DNA of 64,000 bases from Odontesthes bonariensis (lineage: Eukaryota > Chordata > Actinopteri > Atheriniformes > Atherinopsidae), in NCBI RefSeq assembly GCF_027942865.1, contig NC_134519.1, positions 22,726,248 to 22,790,247 on the forward strand. The letters are read 5' to 3'. This document shows positions 24,000-35,864 of the stretch, in pieces. The translations under genes and the position numbers were made by a program. Numbering within the stretch: the stretch's first letter is position 1; every line of letters begins with the position of its first letter. A model generated the notes under the pieces. The model was not told the origin of the DNA. It ran no database searches and was given only the letters and a program-made list of their open reading frames with translations.

Positions 24000-25827
24000 A
24001 GCTGAAAGAATATATGGTCCCACGTCCCCTCCTCCCACCCTCTCCCCTGTCTCTCCTCTTGCTGCTCTCTCACCCTCAGTCAGGTACACACGCTACTTTT
24101 TACTCCCTAGCCCTCCCGGAGCAATGAAATTACCGAGCAGCTTGAACACAAATCCATTGATTAAAATTGTCCGATCAATCCGGTGTCTCGAAGAGAAACT
24201 CTGTCGTTCCGAGGCATGCACAGAACCGCCTGGCTCCGTGTTGTTGACGCGCTGTAAGCATTCATGTGGAGCTCTCCCGGGCTGTATCTCATCTCTGGTC
24301 CAACATCGCTTCCACTGAGAGCAGGTTGAGCCGCGTGTCAGAGATAGGGGGGCGCGCCTCTGTGTATTTAAAATGTGGGGCGGGCACGAGCAGAGTTGTC
24401 CTCTTCACAGGGATTACACGGTTGTCTCAAAACTGTTTGTATCAGAATCTCAGAAGTTATGAGAAGGTGTGAATATTTTTTGTCTCGTCGACCATGGCGT
24501 TTATGTCAACGCGCGTGCACACGCATCACACCTGTATCAGTGCACGCGGAGGCAGGAGACAGGTGACATCCTGACGCGGAATGTTCGTTCTGTAAAATAA
24601 AGTCCGCGGCTGTGTTTAGGAACGCATGAGTTCCTTATAGATAAACTTTGCTTTCCCACGGACTGTATGGTTTTGCATTTATGCGCTTAGTGATAAAGCT
24701 AATCGAAGTATTGACTGACAGAGATTAATGACGTGGCGCATGCCGGTTAGTGGGGTGGGGAGGAGGGGGAGAAGGTCACAAAGTTAGGATCCTAACGTCG
24801 CGGGCCAATGAGAGAGCAGCCCGCTGGTTTGAATTGTGCGAAGGTCACCAAATTCCGAGTGGGATGTTTGCACGTGTAAAATAATATCCTGGTATATTTC
24901 CAGATACCGTGAGCCGAAATTTACAGAACGAGTACTTGGATTAAATTAAACGCGTTCTTTCAGACTTTACGGATCGGGATGTGAAGTTCGAAAACAGAGG
25001 CATGCATTAAAATAGGCCTACTAGACTATATAGCCTACATAAAACGTTATTTCTAACACATAATAAAAGTAATAATAATAGTTAGAATGATTATAAATGG
25101 GCAGTCGGAGTGCTTGAGGATCTGAGCTCCGGGCTCGGTGCCGTGATTCACGCGTTTATCCGCCTCATTCAGCCACGGCCAAGACGCAGCCCGGGTTTAT
25201 CTTTACTGTGGTTTGTTTGTGTGTGTGTATGTGGCTTCAGTTAAATAAGAAACCCGAGAGGCTTTCAAACTATTCTCAGTTATTTGTAACTCTGTTCATC
25301 TTCTTCTTCTTCTTTTTTTTTTTTTTTTTGTTATTTCAGTCTAATTGTTTATCATTTTATACTTCTTCGGATCTGCTGTAGCGGGAAAATAGATTGCAAG
25401 AAATAATTGAAATAAAGAGATTTGGGGTGATAAAATAAATAATTGCAGTTATGTCCACGCGTATTGCAGTTTGTTCAGGACATAACCGACAAAAAGCAAA
25501 TAAAACAGAATTATAAGGATGGATTTGCCCTTAAATTCAACGGTGCAGGGATCAAAATAAGACCATCCAAAGTAGCCTATATTTTAAAAAGGGACCATTT
25601 TACTGTATGGTCAATTTCAATCAACTTTCTAATAGACTAAACTGTAGTCACTATATGTTTTTCTAATGATCTGTTCAACTTTGTTGCAAATAACGGGATA
25701 TATTTTCGATTATATTTTTCAATAATAGAAAAATTAACTTTGTTCGAAACTATGTTGGTTGACATTTAAGAATTCATAATATTTAGAAATGAACTACTTG
25801 GCAAAAAAAAAAAAAAACGGATTTAAC

Positions 25828-25828
<1 letters not shown>

Positions 25829-25866
<38 letters not shown>
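25829..25866 (+). repeat. (CA)n microsatellite
   Basis: About 19 CA units, about 1.8 kb upstream of the onecut3 start, preceded by a poly-A run. Confidence 0.9.
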
Positions 25867-25868
<2 letters not shown>

Positions 25869-26118
25869 TTTTGGGGTCCACTGCAGGCCTCCACTACATA
25901 AGACCAGAGCAACCCGAAGCTTGTTACTACGGGATGTTTTTTTTCTCTCTACATTTTTTTTTTTTTTTTTTTTTTTACTTTTATAGATTTTAATCACTTA
26001 AATGAATTTGAGAGCCGTTGTTAAAGAAGGAGTTTGGCATGAACGAGAAGTCCATCCATACAAACTGTTTATTTCCGGCTATCATAAAGCCCCAAGCTGT
26101 CTTCCCCTTAAAGTTCAG

Positions 26119-26154
26119 ATATTGATCCCAACGTTCGAAATATTGATCATCGAT
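26119..26154. promoter_or_regulatory. cluster of ONECUT-type sites upstream of onecut3
   Basis: ATATTGATC at 26119-26127, ATATTGATCAT at 26140-26150 and ATCGAT at 26149-26154. The ONECUT consensus centres on ATTGAT/ATCGAT. About 2.1 kb upstream of the onecut3 start, it is compatible with autoregulation. Motif evidence only. Confidence 0.35.
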
Positions 26155-26695
26155 CAGTTCAGTCAGACTCGACGCTGTTTCCTAAACATTGAGGCATTTG
26201 TGTGAGATCGTTTCAGCTGTTAGGCTTTGACCTGTGCATCCCTGACACCGGAAATATGCGGGAGCGGGGGAAGAAATTGAAATGTCAACTTCCTTGTTTT
26301 ATTATCTGTTGAACAAAAGGCCATTAAAAGCTGCGCTCCCTCCTCCTTTCAATAAGGTTAATAATGATGTCCCCGTTGGCCTGGAATTTAATTCCTTGAC
26401 GACGATAACTAAGGCTATTTAGATTTTTTTGTTATTATTTTTATTATCAATTTTTTTTTTCTATTTACTCAATCGATTTTTTTTTTCCCATCGCTAGTTT
26501 TCATAAATTGCCAGCATCTGGCACAGTAACGGAACGATGGACTGACATATTTCTCTACGTCTATTTAAAATAAAAACATCTCCATTCTGGCGAAAGTTAG
26601 AATTTTGGTTCAGCGTTTTGCTTGGTGGGCAGCAGCTATTCAATAAAGGTTTGTAGGTTTGAAAACTATATTATCTGAAGTCTGTACGACCACGT

Positions 26696-26698
<3 letters not shown>

Positions 26699-26758
<60 letters not shown>
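26699..26758 (+). repeat. (GT)n microsatellite
   Basis: About 30 GT units; a TATATC-rich tract follows at 26870-26918. Confidence 0.95.
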
Positions 26759-27589
26759 TTTATCTGTGGGAAACACTGTTTAGTTTAGTTGTTGTTTTTT
26801 CTTTTTTTTATGTCATTGATGCTTTGAAATCTGACTGTAGAGTTGCCATGGAATGTATTTCATATAACAACTCTATCTATATCTATATCTATATCTCTAT
26901 ATATATGTATATATATTTAAACTGGACTCATTTCTAACATTTAGATAAATATTTGAGAATTCATCAGTGTTTTCCAGAACTCACTTTCCATCTTGTTTAT
27001 CTTCGAGGCCTGTGGCAGAGAAAAGCTGGTGTGCTCTGACAAAAGGAGACTTTTGAATAAAGAATATTGAATGAAACAGGGCAAAATCAGTCAGCATAAT
27101 TCCTCCCGAGCACCAAATGTGCTGAAGTACCCTGCATGCGTCGTTAAGGGACACCGAAGCTAATTACAATGGAAACAAAAGGAGATAGGTGCAGTGATGA
27201 AAAGATGATTCAACACACGTAAAGTTGCCATCTGTCTGCTTATCTTAACAGGTCACAGTGATTTGACTTAAAAAGATAGTGATTTATCTATTTTTTATTT
27301 TTTTGCCTAAATGCTAGAAATTAGAGAGAATGCAATTTAAAAAAATCTTCAGTTTTGCAGGCTTAGTGATTTCAGTAATATTATTTAAGAAACATACACT
27401 GTTAAGACAAATAAAATCTTAGACCTCACTGAAGCATTTCTATTATGATAAGAAACTGCAACTAATTGTAAGGAGAAGATTTTGGGTTGTTTTCCCACAC
27501 TGTGTAATTTTTTACTTTCTCAAGAGATTTTGACCGAGCAGCTGGGCCATATTTGTTTTTGTAACAAAAATTCTTTGTCTTGCTTGTCT

Positions 27590-27655
27590 CTGTGTTGGGG
27601 ACTGGTGACCAGTCCAGGATGTACACCGCCTGTTGTCCAATAACATCTCATACGC
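27590..27655 (-). repeat. short fragment of the same interspersed repeat
   Basis: ACTGGTGACCAGTCCAGGAT and GTACACCGCC are the reverse complement of the central part of the repeat family seen at 9140-9505. It is only a fragment. Confidence 0.45.
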
Positions 27656-30600
27656 AAAGCCCCCCCCACCCGACTAGAAATTCTGTTCAAATATGACCCA
27701 AATGTTGAGTTGGTTAATGCGCAATTATTCTGTTTTAAAGGGAAAATAATGCAGATTTTTGCCTTTGTCTTTCCTTCTTTGCTTTTACTGCCTCTCACAA
27801 AGCTCGTTCCGGCATATCAGAGAGTTTGTATTTTTAACACTGAGGATTCAGCTTATTGAAAGTATCGTATGCCTCCAGTTCATCAGTGCAAAGAAAACAA
27901 ACAAGAAAAACAATTAAATCTCAAGTGCTTCACTCACCATGTGTTACATTATATTATAGATTTATGAAGGAGAATCCGAGTTTTTTTTATTGAACGTTTA
28001 CTTTGCTGCGGTCTGCATATTTTCCAAAGCCCGCTTCACTTGCCGTGGCAGCTAAATGTATTTCATTCATCTTTTGGAGAAGAAACATGATAGTCTAGAA
28101 CATTTAAAAACTATACAGTCTATCAGCAACTTCTTCAACACAACAGAAAGCAAGTCAGCCTCATTAAAATGGAATACTACAAGAGAGTAAAAAGAAATGG
28201 CATTATGTTAAAGAGACAACAAATAGAAGACCCTCACATCTTATTGGCAGAGTGAAACAATGACGAATAAATGTGCACATTTTTGTTATTTTGTTGCACT
28301 ACAGAGTCACTTTGTGAGCACCTCACAGAATAGTGAGGGCGACATTCTCATTATTCATATCTCTTTATCAACAAAAAATGCACAGGAGTACAACTTCTTC
28401 AGCATCCATATCCTCTCAGGCACTGGTTGCTAAGTAACAGACGGAGAGATGTATTGAGACAGAATAGTCAATCAATTCTCCTGTGAGGTGTGTGTGTGTG
28501 TGTGAGAGCCTGGTGTTTGTACGCACGGCCATGTTGTTTGTGCAGTTTGTCGTACTCTTTGAGTTAAACACTCAGAGATTGCGTTTGTGTTTTCACAACA
28601 CACTAAGAGAATTGGAGTGTTTAAAATCTTCTTCTGAAGTAGTGAATGGATTACAAATGCCAGGATAGTCCAAACCTGGCGTTTCAGCCTCACAACACAT
28701 ATCTTCAGTTACATCCAAAGGTCATGGATCATGTTGATTCTCTTCCAGGGGTTTTCTGCTTTTCATTTAGTCAGATCAGTTCGAGACTTCAAAGGAGAGT
28801 AATCGTGTATGGTGGAAAAGCAGCTAATTGTCACGAAATCAGAGCATCGGTTGACCTCTTGATGCCAGGTCCAAGATGGGAACTTTGGACCTCTTTTGCA
28901 TGTCCTAGCTTGCGAGAGAAAAAAACCCAAAAACATATATGTGCATAAAGGAATAGAAAGAAAGCAGAGTTTTTACTGAACCAGAAAGTTATCTACTTTT
29001 TGTGTAAGTGTTTTGTTGGACTGTTGAAATTTCAAACTATGAAATTCATAGACACATTTGGAAAACAATTGTACAGAAAACAGGTTTTTTTTGTAATTGG
29101 AATTAAAAGCAGTTATTGACCAGTTTGTCTCACATGGTTGTAACACTTGGTGAGACTACTGAATAACCTGAGTCTTATTAACTTTATGGTTTATGTTAAG
29201 CCATTTAATAAATATGTTATGAGCCATGGATGGCCACAGCTGACCCTGAAGTGGGTAAAATATAAGAGAAAAGTCTCTGAATACAGAATCCTGTCATCTC
29301 AGCTTTTCAAACTTGAGATTTTGTTCAGAAAAAAAAACATCTGATCTTTTTGTGCCTTAAAAAAAAGCTTTAACCCATACAAGAAGGAAATACAAATGCA
29401 TTGGAAGCACCTTCCTTGGTCTGTTAGCCTCAGGTATCCTCGGACAGGAGGCAGAAATTATGCTGGTTTCATACCCTCCATCGATTTCCCCCTCAAACAA
29501 AGACAGACGGAGAGAGATGGAATCGGGAAGCAAGGAAAAGAGGAGATATATGAAGATGACTAGCAACAATGCTAAATTTTCTTCTTTTATCTATACCATA
29601 TTGCATGTCCGGCAATTAGGAGGAGTTGGGCATTTCAAATTGAGGTCATTTAAAAGTGTTGGGTTTTTACCTTGGGGAGGAAAACACTCATCAAGCTGGC
29701 TTTGGGTTCCCCAAATGTGGAGGAAAGCACAGTTTACTGCGCAAATGAGTGTGACACAAAGCAACAGCAAGAGACAGAAACAGAAAGCAACAGGGAAGAG
29801 GACAAGGAGAGGAGGGAGGGAGAGAGAAAGGGAGTTGGGCTGGTGTTAAGGTGATTAGTCTGGTGGGTTGGCGATAGAGAGAGTTGATCAATAACCTATC
29901 GATTGCCCATTGCAAGTGTCAGGGGGGTAGTGGGAAAGAGAGAGGGTGAGAGATAGGATAGAGAGGGAGTCGGTCCTGGCTTGACTTTTAAAAATCCTTT
30001 ACTCTGCAGATGACAAATAACTCATTAGACTGCAGGAGAGCTGGAAAATGTGGAAATCCTCCCTGCTGCACACACAAACACAAACGCACACACATGTTAA
30101 TATATACACCTGTGCAAATATTTTTTCTGTTTCAGCTAAGTGCAGTGGAGACAATTTTTCAACTATGTCTTTGTGGGAAAGAAAAATCATTTCTGTAAGT
30201 AGTGTGGAGGAACTATTGAGCTCAATGCAGAGAAGTTACTTAGCAGACCATTACTTCAAAGAATTCCTGTAGGCTGAAATATTCACTGGAGCAAGTCTGA
30301 CTCAATAGTCACCCTGAAACCTTTTAAAGCAATGTGCAATACGTCTGTTGGAAATAGGTGACAAATTCAAATACCAACACAAGCAGAAAGGAACAAATCT
30401 GCCTTTTTGCATCTGTTTTTAAGCAAAAAGCGAGGAAATTAGAAGTTAATATCAGACCGTTTTACGATATTGAGAGATGCTGACAAATATTCCATCAGGC
30501 CGTTGTAAAGCTAACAGTGGTCCTACATGTGTGCCACCAAAGAATGGGGTTAAACGTGTTACAAGATTTGTCACTCCCTAGTGTGATCTGTGCCATGCAA

Positions 30601-31646
30601 GTTGGGGTCAAAGGATCAAGGGTCGCACTTTTTCAGAAATACAAAAGGACAGTGATGGAGGAGTGGGTGCATATTGAACAAACTGTTCATTTCATCATCA
30701 GATCACCGCAGCAGGTGGATTAAAGTGCCCACAGTGGAGACAGGGTTTGATGCGGGTACAGTATGTGAGGCTGAATGTGTGCATCATGAGTCACGGTTGT
30801 ACCTCACTTTTTCTTTGCCGTGCCTTGGAAGTTTGAATTGAGACCAAGATGTATTCTTCTCGCATTGAGGCTCAGTTCTCAAACAGCCATTATCATTACA
30901 GATCCTGCTGACTGCAGGGCTCATTTGGACAAATGAGGAAGGCTTTTGATATTCGAGGGAAGCCATATAAAAGAATGATGGGTAAAACACAGCCACTCAT
31001 CTCTATCTCAGCCACGCTCTGCTCTCCCATCGTTCATCCTGCTTCCATTTCCCCATTTTCCTCTCGTTTCACTTCCTCCGCCTGCCTCTCTCCTTCTCAT
31101 GTCCTTGTGCCACTATCCAACATCTCAGAGATCCCTGCCCCCACACAGTCTCTCAAATTAATGTGGAGATATTGACAAGTGATTGGCCTGGGAGGAATAG
31201 ATCATCGGGAGGGTGAGGAGAAGAGGGATGAAGACGAACTAAACTGCTCTTCGCAGATAACTGGGTTTACTCAGCGTGACCCAACATCTCTCTTGTCTAT
31301 TAGGACTTTATAGTGATCTACTCACTTACACAGTCTCAAAAGTCGTCCATAAGTTGTATTACGTCCTCTATCTTCACCTCCACAGTGTGATTCAGAAAGC
31401 AGAAGAGGTGGAAAGTCAGTGTGTAGTTGTACAGACACAATCCCACCTTTAAGATATCTACTTAGCACGTTCATACCACAAGCAGCAGTGTTCGCACCAC
31501 ACACTGCTCTGTGTAAACGGAATAAAGTGCTGCAAACCATCTGCAAAGGGCCGCTTGCTCTATATGCCACTTAAAAAGATGAGGGTATGAATAGGGGCAA
31601 ATTATAGCCAATCAGTGAAGTACTTTTACTGTCCTCTAGCTGGAGC

Positions 31647-31748
31647 TGACCCCCTGACCCTATATGAGGAGCCTGAGGCCAAAGGTTACCTCTCCACGGG
31701 TCAGGGGGCACGTCCATGTACCGACCAGAGAGGCATTGCCATGGCAAC
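31647..31748. promoter_or_regulatory. candidate enhancer: DR2, DR1 and RFX X-box motifs
   Basis: Within 102 bases: a perfect DR2 on the minus strand (GGGTCA GG GGGTCA, 31647-31660), a DR1 (AGGCCA A AGGTTA, 31676-31688), a degenerate DR2 (31698-31711) and a near-palindromic RFX X-box (ATTGCCATGGCAAC, 31735-31748). DR2 elements bind RAR/RXR, DR1 binds HNF4/RXR-type receptors. It lies in the onecut3-tcf3 spacer. Confidence 0.4.
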
Positions 31749-32273
31749 AGCACTGACCAAAGAATGTGGTATGTGGTGATCAGATGGAGAGGGGTCACTG
31801 AGTGGTGCAATGGAACTTGACTTGTTTAAGCGTCCTCTTTATGTGGTGTAAATAAAACAATTAAACTGTGAAATGAGTGGATTCACTCCACTGCTTGAGT
31901 TATGCTTTTACTCTGCTGTCTCTAATGGAATCGTTTACCTTTACTCAATTACATCTATTTTCAAGCAGCCTTTACCTGCTGTTTTAAAAATGTGTTGATA
32001 GAAAGGCGAACATTGTTTAAGACTGAAACCAGTGGCTCCTAATTAACCTTTATCAGTCTGGGGCCTCTAATCGAGGCCCGTTGTCCCATTTCTGGTGTCT
32101 TTTCCAAAAAAAAGAGTCACCATCTAATCTTTTCTGATGATTTTATTTTATTTTTTAAATGTCATTTTTAAATGACCAATTTTTCACACAAAGATGGTAG
32201 GAATCTGAATCGCACGCCTCTTTCCTTTCAAGGTTCTCGCAACAGTCAGTCTTCACCTTGTGACCATTTAGGA

Positions 32274-32584
32274 AGCCTTTTCCGCTGCCGGTCCTAAACT
32301 GTGGAACGACCTCCCATTTCACAGAAGACAAGCCCCTTCACTATCCATTTTTAAAACTCGTCTTAAAACCCATTTTTATTCCATGGCTTTTAACCCAGCC
32401 TGAGACTCTGTTTCTGTTATTGTTTTATTGTTTTTATTGTTTTAATATTGTTATTGTTTATTATTGTTTTTACATTGTTCTTATGTTTTATGCCTTATAT
32501 TTCGTGTTCTTACTCACGTACAGCACTTTGTTTCAGCCACGGCTGTTTTAAAGGGCTTTATAAATAAAGTTGAGTTGACTTGAG
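32274..32584 (+). mobile_element. LINE 3' end (L2/Maui-like)
   Basis: Reads CTGTGGAACGACCTCCC, then CTTAAAACCCATTTTTATTCC, then TAAATAAAGTTGAGTTGACT at the tail. This is the C-terminal ORF2 remnant and 3' UTR of an L2-like fish retrotransposon. It is heavily 5'-truncated and non-coding. Confidence 0.7.
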
Positions 32585-35500
32585 TAGGAAGCCGGAAGGG
32601 GTTCGCCCGGTGCACAGCGCTGCACTTACTAACATTTTGCACTCATGAATAATATATTGAATGTAATGCAATGTTTTAACAACGTGGCACTGCATCTTTG
32701 TCCAAGTTTTTAGTTGTTCCACAGTTGTTTTTATTCCAGCTTTTACAAACTGGATAGACTTCTTGTGAAACTTTGATTAATGGGAAACATGTCTTGGCAG
32801 TTTTTTACAGTTTCATGCTCTTTGTGGTTCTTTTGCACACTCAACATGGCTGTTTCTAGTTTACGTTTGTGCTGCTGGTGCAGCCCAAATGTATTTGCAC
32901 TCTTTCATTTATTTTGGTAGTTTGCTTGCTTGTCTGTTCAATACACCGAATGTCTAATCTTGCAAAGAAACTGCTCCTCTGCGTGAAATGACTAGTTGGC
33001 TCTCCGCATAACCGGAGGTAGGCCTGTCATTATCGTGGTTTGATAACGTTTCTCTCTCTGTGTATTTCATGAAAGTCATCTCCGGCCTCTGTGTATTATA
33101 CAGCCATCATTGGGGATTTTCATTCGACTTAATTTCCTGGACTTTTCTGCTTATTTCTGATGTGTTACAGCTGAACTGGACACTGCAGTGGACAGAATCA
33201 CTGTAAGAGCTGTCCAGTTATTGCCATTATCTGACTAAGTTCAAGAATTATTTAATTGCATAATAATATCATATTCATGGTCTTCAGTAAAACAGTTGCA
33301 TTTATAATTATAGTTTAATGATTACATTAAAGGAAACTTTAAGGTTTATTGAAATCTGAATGCCATTCAGTGCTGCAGAGCTACTAAAATGAGCAAACAG
33401 GCAGCTTCTATAATCTTCAAAAAGATTATTATTTTGATCATCTTTAAAAGAAGCACAATGAAAAAGGAATTAAAGACATATTGTCTTACTGTGCAACTAT
33501 AAAAAAGTATGCATTAGTACATCCCCTGACATAAGCCTGGGGCTCATGAGCTGGTGTCATCGATGTGAAAGAGGATGAATTTCTGGTGTTGCAGATTTAT
33601 TGTAGGTACAGCTGTGGCTGCGGTTTCATTTATTTCAGCGACATAAAGAGGTATTTTGAATGCAGTTCTGCAAGCGTAGGACCTCGTTAAATTATGCAGC
33701 ATTTTACAAAATGGGTTTATAGAATTACAGTCCGTGCTGCGGATCGTTATAAACTTTTTTTTTTCTTTTGGTAGCAATTGGGGGCAACTGGGTTGGAATT
33801 CTAAAACTTTGTGAGAAAACGTGTACCGAAGAAACCTCTCTGCTCAGTTTCATGGGGATGGGATGGTTATGGTTTTGGTTTCTACGCGCACAAAAACGAA
33901 GATGCTGCTTCACTCCACGGCAAGTGGCGGCTGTTTTTACCCTGCAAACTGGAAAATGATATTCTCGTGCTTTAATGTGGGCCACGTGCGGCCATCACAT
34001 TACAGGCCGGGGGAGATCTGGCACCGTGCTGGATCAGAGAGCACGACTCAGCGATCTAAAACTGACTTAAAAGAGCCAAATGGGGAGGGGTCACGTGTCA
34101 AGGTTCAACTTCGTTTAGAATTGAACTAGATTTCGATTCAATGATTTCAGAGAGCTGCCCAGGTTATTGGCATCTTGTCCGTGACTATGGAAAGTCCCCT
34201 TTTCAATGTCCTTATTTCTACTGATTTAGGATATTTAGACCGCCAAGACCTTTTGCAAAGGAACACTAATTTCTACTTTCAATTAGATTTCAAATTCATT
34301 TAGTTTTGCAGTAATAGATGCCACGATGTGAAGACATAAAACGCTCGTGGAAAAAAAATGATAAAACCAGCTAAATTCAAATGATATTTTGAAATAAATT
34401 GCAGCCTAAATGTGCCCACCATAACTGCAGCCATGGAAATAATCCTAAAAGGGCTTTCAGAGCCCTAAAGCGAACGTTCCCTGCAACATTTCAGAGTGAA
34501 CGCTTCGTGCAACGGATGGCCAACAACTTTGTTTACTTTGAAGCCTCCGTTCATATTTTTTAACTCTAGCGACTCCTCATCTCAGCAAGTTGTTCAGTTA
34601 ACTTTCGGTAAATGAACAACAGGCTCTGGTTTCGTGCTATATGCGATAGTGGTTAAACCAGTGGCCGGCAAAATGTTTGACCAATCCTTTTGAAAGTTTC
34701 TGTGACTCTGAAATGTCAATTAAGTAGATGATGGCCTGCTTTCTGAAAGACACAGAGCTATGATGACACATTCCCTTGGTAGTTCAAGACTGCTTTTTTA
34801 AAATTTTCATCTTTTACGGTCCCAAAATAACCAAAAGGAGAACTCATTACTGTAAGCGAAAGCCAAGTGGTCAGTAATTTGACAAGTATCACTGCTTGAA
34901 TAAGCTTTTGCTGTTTCACTTTGTTACTCATTCTTCCTCAATACTTCTGTGAGATTCCTGTGCATGCAAATAATATTTATGTCTGGCCTGCTGGGGGCCA
35001 TGATAAAACACTCTCTGCAGACTACCTCAATTGTGGATTTTAAGGCGTTAGGGAACCTTATCTTGTTGTGGAAGTCATCCTCTTTTTATCTCCAGCTATT
35101 TACAAAAGATATGATAATTGCACTTTGCTGGTATGGAATCCACTCGTCTTCTGACAGTGAAATATTCCCATTGCCACTGGTTGTAGGCGGAAATAGTCAA
35201 TCCAAGCCCGTGCTTAAATTTCTAAGAGGCAGTCTTTTTTTTTTTTCATGGAATTCTGCCCACCTGATTCTCCAAACATGCTTTTGCTCATTGCTGCCAA
35301 AAAACAGTGCACCACCACTCCAGAGTCTATTACAGCCTCCTGGAGTCAATCGGGAGTTTTGATTTGCCTTGCAAGCAGTTCTTCGAGCAGTTCTCTTAAA
35401 CTTTTGTTGCTATTCCAGACCTCAACTTGACCTCCACTAATCCTGTTAACCATTTCCTGATTATATCATGAACTAAAGAAACACTTGAAAATGCAGTCCT

Positions 35501-35850
35501 GATATTCATTTTCAGGCACCAGAAACAGCAAACCACCTGACACTACCAGCAAGACCTAACCCATCAGAAAGCCATCACAGCCAATGCAGCTTTGGAGATG
35601 TCTGCAAACAAATAAGGGTAATAAATCTGCAAACACAAAGTAACAAAATTTGATAAAACTATATTGATAACAATGTTATCTATGCTTGTTGTCAAATGCA
35701 CTCGTACAGTTCTTGCACGTCTTCTTTGTCAGTGATTTTCTCTTTGTATACTAAAACTGCCGCAGTTCGAGGGGAAACTTGTACATCCCACTTTGAAACA
35801 ACCATGCAGTCACTGAGGATGTCTGCAGGTCTTAAAGAAGTGAGGAAAGA

Positions 35851-35864
35851 GTGCCACCTGCTGA
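35851..35864 (-). promoter_or_regulatory. CTCF-like motif in the onecut3-tcf3 spacer
   Basis: The minus strand reads TCAGCAGGTGGCAC, 13 of 14 to the consensus, and faces the plus-strand motif at 11802 across onecut3. Confidence 0.35.
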
